Positions 1 to 11,335 of a stretch of DNA of 64,000 bases are shown here, piece after piece; position 1 is the first letter of the stretch, and every line of letters starts with the position of its first letter. Made by a program: the position numbers and the translations under genes. Where the stretch lies: assembly GCF_036320965.1 (NCBI RefSeq), contig NC_092289.1, positions 23,651,778-23,715,777 on the forward strand. The letters run 5' to 3'. Source of the stretch: Panulirus ornatus (Eukaryota > Arthropoda > Malacostraca > Decapoda > Palinuridae). The notes under the pieces were generated by a model. That model was not told the origin of the DNA. It worked only from the letters and a program-made list of their open reading frames with translations, and searched no databases.

Positions 1-1851
1 TATTAACTATTGTCTTTGTGATTATCTGTGTCTTGTAGATATTGCTGAAATTACACCTGAATATTTGTTAAGGTAGGTATATACTTAGACGAAAAATTTC
101 CACTTTATATTTTGTTTGATGGGATGTTACATTTATTTGGTTATGTGATTTACATTTTGAACCTTACTCAATATTGTAACAATAAAAAGACCTTTTCTTA
201 GAACTGCTGAGACATTTTTACGTAAGATGAAATATATGTATTGGTGGGGGAATGGCTCACAAAAGGCTGAGAAGTAAGCTATCCTTGTATTTATTTAGAG
301 TGAATTTTACTTTCTCCATACATAATGTAAAATGGCATGGAGTCAAATCAACTGCAACATGAATGTTTTGAATTACTATCAGTCGGGCATCGACCTCAAA
401 AAGTAGCGTCAGAATAAGGAAGTACTGAAAACAATGGACAAAGGGGATTCATTGTTTGAGATGTCAAGGTAGTTGGTAAAGTAGGGAACCATGGCCTGGC
501 TCTTCCCATGGTTGATGGTTAGTTGGAGTGTTATTGTACACGACACATGGGGGACATTTTCAAATTGGTAAGAGACATTACCTGAGTTTATTAGTATGGA
601 ATATTACAAGATTGTATTTTCGCCATTTTGGGATGGTTTTGAGATCGGTACGGAAAGAAATGACATTGTTTGTAGAGAAGCCTGTTGAGCAGGGCGATAG
701 ATGAAACTGTTATTAAGACTTGCATCATCTGGTTATAAGTAAACTTGTATGTTACTGAAAGGTTATTGATCGGTAAAGGACAGTCCCCGGGGTCATTATA
801 AATCATGGATACATGAGTTTAATCTGTTTACCGCTGTTGAGAAACTTAAGTAGGATAGTTAATAAAAAAAAATCCAAAATGATGTAAGGGAAATTTGGTG
901 AAAAAAACTTTATCGTATAAGTGTGAAATTTTGCACATACGATACTAAGCGTTTTGAATCTAGTACAGTGTATCTCAGTACTCGGCGTGAAGTAGATGTC
1001 TTACTGTACGAATTGCTGTGTTCCAGCTCATCATGTGGGCAGACCAGTTTGCTCCTTCCCTCTTTACTTGTCTTTTTAGCCGTTTTTATATTTACGTTAA
1101 TGCCTAGCCTTCATTAGTTCTCTAGTCTGTGACGGAAGCTTTGCGCAACACCGGTATGTATGTTTCATAATTGTTAAACATAAGAACTACCTTAGTTTCA
1201 ACGTCCGTATGGTGCTCTGCGTCAGGTTTTACTAACGGCGTCAGCCGCAGCAGTGTGGGAGGGAGTCCAGTACACTAACATCGTCTCTGTGCTTAGGTAC
1301 CTGTTTACTTGTTGTTGTCTATAATATCTCCCGGTTAGTGGCGCAATCCACCTACTCGGAAATTGGCATACTAAATGAGCCTTACAGATAAAAGCATAAG
1401 GATGGTAATGGAACATAAGCCGGTGATGGCGGGTTACGTGCCGTCGCATTTTTGGCCGAGAGGAGGTATGTATGGCCTTGGAGCCTACAACCCTTACTCT
1501 GCAGCTCCACTTATATGGTAAGGTCAGGGTCACAAACCTTGGTACCCTTTACCGTTTAGGGTTTTCACCCGAAAACTTTGAATTTGACAATAAAGAAAAA
1601 CAGGCTCAGAGATACACTGCTAAACTCCCGAGGTTTGAATGTAGAAGATTTGAACCAAGACCATCAAGTTTCTCTCAAGAAAGGAAAAGCAAAATGAGAT
1701 TAATTTTGGAGAAAAATTTTTAAATCTTTTTGGTTTGGTTTTTAACTTTTTAATGCACGAAATGTGTGAAGTATAGGGACTCAGAACAACTAGTTTGTGA
1801 CAAGGTTAGTGGTTTATGCCACAGCTAGTGCCTTACGTGGTTGTTTCCATG

Positions 1852-1855
<4 letters not shown>
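1..1855. other. Unrecognised sequence, no supported gene
   Basis: I see no convincing coding segment, RNA gene or repeat family in this AT-rich stretch. Short open frames (for example 1472-1723 plus and 1222-1533 minus) overlap each other and show no family motif. The only suggestive item is a 34-nt stretch at 39-72 with splice-like borders, listed separately. Confidence 0.5.
39..72 (+). other. Possible 34-nt internal exon
   Basis: The segment follows a pyrimidine-rich stretch ending tcttgtag and is followed by gtaggt, so both borders fit splice consensus. With two bases borrowed for the first codon it reads open as IAEITPEYLL followed by a split codon. No family is recognised and such short splice-like intervals occur by chance, so this is only a candidate. 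The upstream and downstream exons would be outside the window or unrecognised. Confidence 0.15.
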
Positions 1856-1917
<62 letters not shown>

Positions 1918-1920
1918 TTT
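1856..1920. repeat. (TA)n microsatellite followed by T run
   Basis: About 27 TA units run directly into a T tract that touches the module B element. The T tract is the complement of the element's A-rich 3' tail, so the array is probably the tail of that insertion (inference). Confidence 0.9.
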
Positions 1921-2194
1921 TTCATACTATCCGCCATTTCCCGCGACAGCGAGGTAGCGTTAAGAACAGAGGACTGGGCCTTTGAGGAAATATCCTCACC
2001 TGGCCCTCTTCTCTGTTCCTTCTTTTGGAAAATAAAAAAAAAAGAAAAAAAAAGAAAAAAAAAGAAAAAAAAAGAAGAAAAAAAAAAAAAACGAGAGGGG
2101 AGGATTTCCAGCCCCCCGCTCCCTTCCCTTTTAGTCGCCTTCTACGACACGCAGGGAATACGTGGGAAGTATTCTTTCTCCCCTATCCCCAGGG

Positions 2195-2199
<5 letters not shown>
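1921..2199 (-). mobile_element. Stand-alone module B (LINE-A 5' monomer), minus sense
   Basis: This is the same unit found at 17759-17993, 48452-48679, 53305-53507 and, in tandem, upstream of the LINE-A ORF at 50455-50757. Read on the minus strand it begins with a short palindrome (TATCCCTGGGGATA), contains the GTCGTAGAAGGCGACTAAAA block, a pyrimidine-rich and A/T-rich middle, the block with CCTCTGTTCTTAACGCTACC, and ends GCGGGAAATGGCG...TATGAAA. Here the internal A-rich part is expanded (2032-2090), making it longer than the usual roughly 235 bp. It is flanked by (TA)n on both sides and carries no LINE body, so it appears to be an independent non-autonomous insertion. No Pol III A or B box was obvious. 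Confidence 0.75.

Positions 2200-2254
<55 letters not shown>
2200..2254. repeat. (TA)n microsatellite
   Basis: About 27 TA units directly abut the 5' palindrome of the neighbouring module B element. Confidence 0.9.
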
Positions 2255-2257
<3 letters not shown>

Positions 2258-2343
2258 GTACAGATAGGTGGGTCTTAAGGCCTTGGTGGTTGCTGTTGCT
2301 GGGCAGGGCATGACCTCGTCTTGCACATAACTGATTTCTAATA

Positions 2344-2345
<2 letters not shown>
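2255..2345 (-). mobile_element. LINE-J 3' end, extremely 5'-truncated copy
   Basis: This roughly 88-bp block repeats, with a few substitutions, at 2957-3046, where it lies directly downstream (minus sense) of a recognisable LINE C-terminal coding relic. It is therefore read as the 3' terminus of that LINE family retroposed as a very short copy between two (TA)n arrays. The shared core includes GGTGGGTCTTAA, GCCTTGGTGG and GGCAGGGCATGACCTCGTCT. Confidence 0.55.

Positions 2346-2426
<81 letters not shown>
2346..2426. repeat. (TA)n microsatellite
   Basis: Approximately 40 uninterrupted TA units lie between the short LINE-J tail and unrecognised AT-rich DNA. Confidence 0.9.
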
Positions 2427-2428
<2 letters not shown>

Positions 2429-2955
2429 CAATTGATTTATAGAGTTAATATTTGCTGTTAGGCGTTGCAAGGTAAATTTTAGTGGTGTTGTGTCGTATGT
2501 GAATTTTACGATAAGATGTTTGATGTCACAACTTATCGTAATGTAAAGGCGAGGGCTGACACCCACATCCTGTTATATATTCTTTGTCTGCAGTCACTTA
2601 CAGTTTGCCTTATCTGCTTTATCTTAATATAATATTTTGTTCTGTGATCATGATTTAAAATTGATTTAGTAGACAGATCATTCATAATTAGACAGCTGGA
2701 CTCAAATTTACATGAAAATTATTATTGCATGAAGCTGATCTTTTCTGTGATGTCACTTGAAAGATTTGATTAAAGACATGTCCTCCTCCTCAATGTTTAT
2801 CAGAACGTTTGAATGACTTTGGGTTAGGTAATACAGTCAATGGGAAGACTCATCCGATAATGATAAGAGAGTCAGCAGAGCCTTCAAGTCAACAGTGGAA
2901 CGGTGTGTCACAAAGCAGGGTGTGTCTGTCATGACCTTCAGGGACCAGAAACATA
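2427..2955. other. Unrecognised AT-rich sequence
   Basis: No gene, repeat family or structured element is recognised here. Confidence 0.5.
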
Positions 2956-2956
2956 T

Positions 2957-3700
2957 ACATACAGATAGGTGGGTCTTAAAGCCTTGGTGGCTGCTGTTGC
3001 TGGGCAGGGCATGACCTCGTCTTACACATAACTGATATGTAATACACAGCTAACTAAACGCACACAACCAAGTATGAACTAGTTCTTGAGATTCAGAAAT
3101 GCCAGATCGACGTGGCCAAAGCTTTTTTTCTTTTTTTTTTTTACGCTGAAGGCTCCATCACGAACAAAAGTTCACATCATGAAATAGAGATTGGATAAAA
3201 GAAGAGACGAGGGAAAGTTTCTACGAATTTTAGAAGTAAAAACCCTGTCTTTGGAAAAGTGCAAGATTATAGTTTTCGGGAAAGACAGGAGAGGATAAAG
3301 ACTTCATAGCTTTGAGGTATAGAACAGAAAGCTCTCAAAATGGTCCACCCTTGAGTTGCCAATATCCACACAGTAATCATGTGACGCAGCAACTTGCTAA
3401 GTGTTGCGTGGTCTAGGTAGTAGTGAGGGTACCCATCCAGCTCTCGGGAGGAATTAAAACAAGGAACTACCTTTAGAGGGTGTACCAAACATTGAAGCGT
3501 AGGACGAGTGGGTCGTTTTGAAGTTAGTTTGGAGAGACGTTGAGTTGGACTGCTTCCGACTCTTGTCAAGATAAGGATGCAGAGCTAGAGCCACCCCAGA
3601 TGTGAGAGCAGTCCTGCGTACAAGAACGGATCAGCACTTTGTGTTAAACGGAGCATCTGATCGGAAGAAAAGTTTTGACTTAGCAAGTATTATAAGTTTG
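2957..3700 (-). mobile_element. Decayed LINE-J fragment (I/Jockey-like), C-terminus plus 3' end
   Basis: Minus-strand conceptual reading, across several frames, shows CSHIWGGSS near 3600. It then shows a segment reading HDYCVDIGNSRVDHFESFLF with TSKL and LSFPKT a little further on. This order (SHxWGG, then HxYxVxLxNxRxxxxxxSFxxxTSxLWNSLP) is the familiar post-RT C-terminal region of I/Jockey-type LINEs. A T-run on the plus strand (3123-3142) lies between the coding relic and the 88-bp terminal block shared with 2255-2345. Stops and frameshifts make it a fossil. Clade assignment within non-LTR elements is uncertain. Confidence 0.6.
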
Positions 3701-5154
3701 ATATTAAGTATCATCTGACGTGAAGAAATACTTCCTCATGGAGTTATGGATACAAGAAAACCGAGGAAAAAAAAAGATACTGGTAGTGCAGATAAGCTTA
3801 AAAGGGTTTACGATATCTTAAGTTTAAAGGTATGGCCTTTCAGGTATAGAACTCTGTCTATCCTATTATTACAAAAATGGAAACTCGCTCTTGATTTTAT
3901 ATTAAAAAAAAAAAGTCTACAAGCACACAAGGCACACATAAAAACGAGTAATTATCCCCACAACTACGACTGTCACAACAGGGAGGAAATGCCTTCTAAG
4001 AGCACTTGGGTGTTGCCAGTTACCAGATGTATACTATGTTCATATTATATAGTAAAACAAGACCGGTACTTGTAACTTCTCAACATCAGAAATCGAGGTG
4101 CAAAGACTTGTTTTTTTCTGAGTTACAGATAGTGACATGATAGGACCGGCAATGAAACCTTACCTATACTACCAACCTTCACAAGAATCACTACTGGATC
4201 TGCATGGTTGTTTGCTTACTAGCACTACCATCCTTTTATCGACCATATTACCATGGTTGGGTAACCAACCTTGAATTTATGACTGTCATTATTCAAGAGT
4301 GGTTGCGTCTGAGGAACGCTGTTACATTAGGGTAGGTAAGGGTTAATTAAGTTAGGTAACTTGGCTATACGCCTTTTTGACTAGCTTTCTCCTTTTTTTC
4401 AGCTGAACTGACCGCAGATTAGGCCCACATTTGTTAGATATTAGAATGAAGTGTCAGTACTCCTTTCAGTTATTTTAAAAATCTCTATGGGAGCCAAATT
4501 TCATTGTAATGTCATCCTAGCGACAGTATAATGTAACCTGCCATAATTCTCAGCAGAAAACATCCCTGAAGTAAATCATGAGAGCTCTGATGTCTCAGAG
4601 TGTGGGTAAACTCGTGTAATTTGTTTGTGTTTGTAACTGCGAGAATGTTCTTTGCAGACTGAACGAATTTTGCAGTTGCAGTGTTGCGCTGACTGGAATA
4701 GTAAGTTAAACATACCCCTCAGTAATCCAGGTGGCAGACTGTCCTAGTCTTGCCCCAGGGTGAGGGCGGGTGAGTTCCCTCTACTGCTGCTGCGTCACAG
4801 ATGTTCGCAGGCAGACAGCCTGCTGGAGATGGAGGGATCCCGTTACGTAAACTGTTGGGTTCCGCCACGCGGGACTCCGTTCACATCCCGCTACGTTCCC
4901 ATGCCGGGAAGCGGGGGCTCTGAGTGGTGGTGGCAATGCCTGCTTTAGATGCCTGTAATTGCTAGCTTTATTACGGGACGACCGACAAGAAGGTTGTTAG
5001 GTTGCCGCCGACGTACATGAACTGCTGGTCCGCACCAGTGTTGAGATCCCATTGGCTGCAGCCCATTTTTGTAATGTATTTTCTCTGCGTCGATGGTTAT
5101 TTCCCTTCATAGAATACCTAAACAAGCCGTTTTCGCTAGACTGGAAGAAAGACG
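3701..5154. other. Unrecognised sequence
   Basis: Open frames such as 3746-4075 plus have low-complexity starts and no family motif. I see no splice-bounded coding segment and no repeat family. Confidence 0.5.
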
Positions 5155-5156
5155 AA

Positions 5157-5247
<91 letters not shown>
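5155..5247. repeat. (ATCT)n followed by (TA)n compound microsatellite
   Basis: About eight ATCT units (5157-5190) pass directly into roughly 28 TA units. The overlapping open frames here are simply translations of the repeat. Confidence 0.9.
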
Positions 5248-5250
<3 letters not shown>

Positions 5251-5429
5251 TTGCCTTCGTCAAGATGGCACGCGTAAAAGTGAGAGTCGTCGGATGGTGT
5301 GTGAATTCTGAGAAGTTGTGTTGTTGACCTCACAGTTTTACCTGTCTACTCCTACCACGGTATGTGGGAACTTTGCATACCTCAGCTGCCCCACCTCTGT
5401 TGATGGGTCCCTCATATCTCAATTGCTCT

Positions 5430-5580
5430 GCTCCTGCTGTATGAGGTCCCTACCTCCCTCACCTTCTATCCTGCTGTGTGAGGTCACTACCTCCCTCACG
5501 TTCTTCGCTCCTGCTGTGTGAGGTCACCACGTCCCTCACCCTCTCCTCTCTGCTGTGTGAGGTCACCGCATATCTCAACC
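5430..5580. repeat. Four-unit minisatellite, period about 39 bp
   Basis: The phrase TGCTGTGTGAGGTC begins near 5435 (one mismatch), 5472, 5512 and 5551, each time followed by a variant of ACTACCTCCCTCAC. Spacing is 37-40 bp, so units differ by small indels. A weaker related unit may precede it. Confidence 0.75.
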
Positions 5581-7435
5581 CCTGCTAGCTGCTGAAGGCT
5601 TAGTCTCTTTTACTGTGTCATGTCTCTGCACAAGCCGTTCCACTGTTCCCCACAAATGCGATTACGACCGCAGAGAACCTTCGTCATGGGTCAAGTCTCA
5701 TATTATATCTCCTTCCTATGTATCATTATCGACCAAATGCTCTGTATGTCTGTGACCCTTCACCACCACCTGGGTCCTTCCTCGAGGCCTAAACCGTTGT
5801 ATCGTCTTTATCTGCTGCATCCTACATCGCTAGCTGGGCTGAGGTCCCACCTTTCCTCACCCACTGTGTAGTGTGGATCACCTATCGTGTGTTGCACTGA
5901 ATTTTATCCCAGCTTTTTTTCGTCGTCTTCGTTACTTTATCTTTCGGTTGTGTTGGGTCCACTCTTTACTTTTATCTCGGGCAGATGTATGGCTTTATAA
6001 CTCTCTTAGTAAAGACTTGTCTGGAGCCTCCTGCCTCTCGGTTGAGCTGAATGTTTCTATATTTCATCCGTTAATAGTTACGCTAATGATGGTACCTCAT
6101 GACGTACCAGTGACTTCCTAATGGTCATGATCATACCTTCATAGGCCTGTGTGAAAGCAACGTTAGTCTGAGAGGATCCAGACGAGGAGCAAAATTTAAA
6201 AGAATATCCTAAGCTGTATTGCAGCAACACGTTGTGGTGTTACTTTTTTTTTTTATGTAATTCTCTTCCATTTGACCGCCACACAGTATCAGTCCGACGC
6301 TGGATCAGTGTAAAGAAAACCGTTTGATTAACACTTTAATTCTGCACTCTTACATAGTTTATAATTTTTATTGAGGGTATTGAATATAATGTATCTAAAT
6401 TATAATTTCAAGTGATGGTATGAATTGTAATGTATCTAATTGCTGTCTTGCAGGATCTGAATGACTTTTTCGAAGTATTCAAAAGTTTATTCATAAAGAC
6501 TTTGCGTCTGGATTTCTTCATTCATACGTCATGATTTTAAACGTCTCGACTCCTCCAGGAGCCTAGCTGGAGGAGTGCATATTCCACATAACAAAACGTT
6601 TCATTTGTATAAGTTTACAAACTGTCATTATCGAGTTCACAGTCACACGAAATATCGTAATATCGCAGGGGGTTAAGTTAGCAAGCAACTTTTTATTTAC
6701 ACTTATTATGTGCTGTTGAGTGCGTTAGTAACGTGACAAGATTACAGTGTTTCATGGGACATGATGGAAGCTCTATTGCGCTGTTCACGGTATTACTTTA
6801 TTAGCTTTGAAAACAAAAAAACAAGTAAGAGTCCATGGGAGCTCGGTAAAAGGCCCTGGATTTCAGTATCGTTGAGAATAAAGGTAAGAATGAATAACTT
6901 TGTTTTAGAGTCTTTAGCTGAGGTCACGTAAAGAAAAAATTCCAGTAACTGAAACACGCAGATGGCGACACCTGTGTTCGCCGGGCATACTTTCTTTTCT
7001 AAACAAAAACTGTGAAGGTAGATTGTACGAGGCGCGTTATGCCGCTTCACTGTATATGATCCCCTCCCCTGACGCCTGCATGGTTGTACATTGGTCGTAC
7101 CTATACCAGCCTAGTACCATGTGATATTGATATATCTGACATTTTGGTCTGAGTGCTGGGTTAGGCTCAGTGACAGTTCCTCATATATTACAATGTCGTT
7201 CAGTTCAGGTCAGAACCAAAGTCGTCTTATGTATGATTTCAAGATTTTAGTCAATGCTGTGTTAAGTACAAACTATTGTGCTAAAGCATAACTTTCATAT
7301 GTGTGACTCTGTATGGTTGTGAAAGCATTTGTGAGTGACAGCTCCTTAAGCACTGATAATAAGCAATGATGACATGTTTTTCGTTTATACTGTTGAGTTG
7401 ATTATGTCCTCGTCGAGGCCAGGCCAGAAATAGCA
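5581..7435. other. Unrecognised sequence
   Basis: No supported gene, RNA or repeat family. Short open frames (5620-5871, 5873-6121 plus; 6793-7050 minus) carry no recognisable motif. Confidence 0.5.
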
Positions 7436-7439
7436 AAAG

Positions 7440-8181
7440 GCAAATAAGATGAAAAAGTAAAGAGAGGCATTTTGTTAAAATGAGAAACATCATAGATTTT
7501 TGATAATAAAAAAGTAAAATTACAAAGCTTTACGGCGAAGGGAAGGAAAAATATAATACACTAGTCCACCCTCGCATTGTCAACTAGGTAATGATTTATG
7601 AAAGTGACTTTCCTGGTAGTGCGTAGCTGATGGAGGAGACAGACAAGTGGACAGGTCTCAGGAACAAAAACTAAAGTTACAATGTTTAGAAGAAGGAAAA
7701 AGAACCAGCATAGGCAGCATTGCGGCGTAGGGAAAGTGGTATAGTTAAAATTCAGGGCAGACTGGGAGCACTGATAAGTCAGACTTGTGTGAACTAGATA
7801 GTGTCAGGTAATTATGCACAGGTTAACTCGCCCCAAATGTGAGAGCTTTACGCAAGGACGACTTAGTCCTTCCTACATTCGGAACAATTAGAAGAATCTT
7901 TGGCATATGAACAGGACACTTAGTTCCTTAGGTACTGATAGCTATTTGTATAATGGGGTTTCTGTGATAGATGTTACTGTGTTACCATTTAAGTTTGTCG
8001 TGTTGAATGGTGGAAATATAGAGCTGTCGTAAGAGATGGGAAACTTTTGAGTTTTAGAAGTAGGAAAAGGAAGAAAAGTGCTTTTAGCGGTGTTAAGGTT
8101 AACTTCTCTGCGTCTGCCAGTTTCGGAAATCCTGTCTAGTTGTAAAGTTTACTAGGTTAATTGTAGCAAGACGAGACTTAG

Positions 8182-8251
<70 letters not shown>

Positions 8252-8720
8252 CTCAGACATGAAATAAGTTGATATTGCAGTTTTGCTTGGGCATCGTATG
8301 AGAACATTTTGTTCTATGAAGAAAGGAAATTTTTCTTTAAAGGAAAAAGAGCGCATGTGACAGGAGGGAATCCGGCAGGACATCGCTCATACTAGGGAGA
8401 GGTTAATCCCTAAATGATTATGGAAAGATACTGGCTATTGAGGAAACATGATATGGTACTTCAAACAGGGAGAAAAGCTTAAAGAAAGCACCTAGGTAGC
8501 AGACCGTAGTGCCATGCGTTGTCAAAAGCTTTGGAGATATCAAAGGATATATGACAGAATCCACAAAGAACCACAGAGAGGATGATGAGACATTAGTAGC
8601 ATAGGAAAGGATATCACCTGTGGATCTCCCACTGCGAAAGTCATACTAATGGCCATAGGGAATACTTGAGATTCAAGTGCGTATGGAAATAGATTCAGAG
8701 ACAGGAGATTGCTAAAGTCA
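7440..8720 (-). mobile_element. Decayed LINE-J copy: RT, thumb and C-terminal relic
   Basis: Read on the minus strand from 8720 down, a frame-shifted reverse transcriptase relic appears in the expected order: YDFRSGRSTGDILSYATN (a degenerate QYGFRxGRSTxD block), then FDISKAFDNAWHYGLL (motif A, with the catalytic Asp of FDISKAFD) near 8490-8560. Next come RLATINLVN and related thumb-region text, then KELSVLFICQRFF followed by a SHLG block matching SHxWGG near 7830. Last is LRTTRKV...NARVD near 7560-7640. Motif B and the YADD box are not visible, and a (GA)n array (8184-8248) interrupts it. The text pattern is that of I/Jockey-type LINEs and matches the smaller relic at 2957-3700. Non-functional. 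Confidence 0.65.
8184..8248. repeat. (GA)n microsatellite
   Basis: About 32 GA units inside the decayed LINE-J copy. Confidence 0.95.
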
Positions 8721-11105
8721 AAGCAGTAAGACTATAGTTAGATAGTTTTATCATAAAGTATGAATAAGATTATGATTTAGAAGAATTTAACCACTTAAGT
8801 AAACATATGATCATGGCAAATAATGGTATCATCAGGCGAGTTGCCAAGTATTCGTTTGGCAACACCGTATCATGACGTATCAGCACAGCAGTAATTGTTT
8901 GACTTCTTAAACCGTCGTTGGTCCCGCCTCGATTATCGTTTGATGCTGATCATATGAAGAATGACATTTTTCCACATTACTTTGATCGTTACACCACACC
9001 TTGACAAGTTATCCTGTATCTGCGTCAAACAGTTTGGGTCCGCGCCAGGCAGACATGGCGCATCTTGCAGCAAAGAAATGCATCATTGTCGCCTTACAAC
9101 AGTAGGGCTGTGGCAAATATTATAAAACAGCATGAAGACATACCGGGGAGGGGAGAACCTTACTGAATCAAGTGGTAATCCAGAACACTTCCTGCCATCG
9201 TTATCTATGGTGCCTGAAACCTAAAATCGTAGTTTAGAGTAGGGATGAGAGAACATCATTCTTGATAGTGTCTGTGTATAGAATTAATTTCTCTGCTGAG
9301 ACTGGAATCCTTCAGCAGTGATTTTATCCAGCAGCATTTATCTTTACAACAGATGTATAACGCGGGTCGACTCATGTGAGTAGAATAACAAATGCTGAAC
9401 ATTCCTGCGTTCCGAGGGCATTACTGAACACACATGCATTCTGGAATCCTAGAATATGATTTCATATGTCCGCCGCAATGTCTTGGAGTTTGTTAGTGGC
9501 AGCTTGCAATGAAGCAGTCAGACATATCGGCTTATAACGATATGACTTTTGTTTCAGCTATTTCTTTTTATTTCTACGATATATTATTATTCGGGTGATA
9601 ACTGTTACATCAACGGATGTGCCACAGAATTTGACCAAACAGAAGCAGAGGTGAAAAAATAATCCCCGTAGGTCAGGCCGAGTTAGGGACGTTTATAGTT
9701 TCTCGACAGTATTAAGTCTTGTCATATTGTCAGACGTGCAAAGAAATCATTGGTCTCTTGTCAGTAAGGCTACATTTGCCTCAACTGTCATGATATCCTC
9801 CGGACTTAAGTAAGGGCTTTGCCAGTAAATATGGTCAACATTGTTGTCCATGTGAGTTGTCAAAAACGACGCTTCAGAACCTGAGAAGTGTAAGGTACCA
9901 GGTGAGCTATAGCTTCACTGCCGCGTCCTATATGTAACTCTTGTTCAAGATAGAATATAGTAACTACTTTATTCCCCCTCAACCACAACTTACAAGCCTC
10001 AGCTGGCGCTGACTATTGACGGAAACATTTTTACAACGGTTGTGTGATGTATTTTGAATGCTCAAGATATATCATGTCAGAATCTACTGTACGAGACACC
10101 TGGCGTTTCGTTAATCATACACTGATAGTCATCAAATTTACAACAAATTTGATTGCTATATTTACAGAAGGTTGATCATCCCTCCAGAATTCGAACCGTG
10201 TACATGAAATCAGTGTAAAGATTTTCAGTAAAAATGCTGCGAAAATTACATTGGTTACTGTCGAATTACAGCTATTACTGTCCAAAGTATTGGACATTTA
10301 AAAGCGAGACATTTAGGGACTCAAACAAGGGCGGAGAGAAAAGATTTGTTTAAACGAGTTTCACATCTTGAGACAACATTTGAGTACATATCACGAAGAA
10401 TTTCAAAATGGATATATGCAACTGAACATTTTATTATTATTTCTGCTATATGCATCTTGTTGGCTGCTTTGAGGATTTACCAAAAGACGTCTCAGGCATT
10501 GTTTGTGTAGCATCATTATATCTCTGTTAGAAGTGAACACTAGTATAAATTATAAGCTCTTTATGTGCTAGGATCGCTACTCCTGATTATTGTGTAGATG
10601 AACTTTTATGGTAAATTTTATTAAATAAAATCAAAATACTGTTGATAAGAACACATGTATAATGAAAAATAAGTTATTGACGTGCAAATGTATTACACTG
10701 AATATGAAAACGTTGCTGTAAGAATGATTTCGAAGTGTCACAAGAGTTTGACTGAATTTGTGAAATTCTGGTTTATCTTTCGCCAGTCTGTCGTCAGTGT
10801 TTATATTATTCTACCACGTGCAAGCCTTAGTCATGAAAATAGCGAGAATAAATGTTTCGCCGTAGCCTGTGGACATTTTGGAAATGTATCTCGTAGGGCA
10901 CGACTCAGTATAATTAAGGGCAAACTTGAATGAAACGCTGACCAAACTGAACGAAATGGTGGTGACCTTTGTGAAGTGAAAGAGCTTGGCTTCCGTGAAA
11001 ACTTTAGCCAATCATTCTTGTCATGATAGCATTAGTTTGGCCGAAAAAAAATATTAGTTGCAATTAGAATTACATAACTACAGAGGAAGCTATTATTGTT
11101 ATTGG
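8721..11105. other. Unrecognised sequence
   Basis: No supported gene or repeat family. Open frames at 10115-10297, 10682-10933 and 10811-11011 overlap in opposite directions and show no motifs. Confidence 0.5.
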
Positions 11106-11140
<35 letters not shown>

Positions 11141-11335
11141 ATCTTCCATAGTTTTGAGGCTATGGCCCCAGGAAGTGATGTTACACCATCCTGAATTCCG
11201 AGTGTTTTTTTAATGTCACTGACGACTAGTGCTGTCGGTAGTAGTTTATTGCTTGACCTAGTCCAGTCCCCGGCGCCTTTCCCAAATGAAGATTTGTTTG
11301 GTTGACACGCACAGTGATGGAAGAGGCAGCTCAAA
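11106..11335 (-). mobile_element. Possible oligo(A)-tailed retroposed fragment
   Basis: On the minus strand about 200 bp of moderately GC-rich sequence ends ...GGAAGATGC followed by an uninterrupted run of about 33 A (T run 11106-11138 on the plus strand). An AATAAA lies roughly 110 bp before the A run. This is the shape of a LINE/SINE or processed transcript 3' end. No parent family is recognised and no target-site duplication was found by eye. Confidence 0.3.

Noticed and set aside
1921..2199. Module B as a tRNA-derived SINE
   Set aside because: No recognisable Pol III A or B box and no tRNA-like head was found by eye; it aligns instead with the LINE-A 5' UTR.
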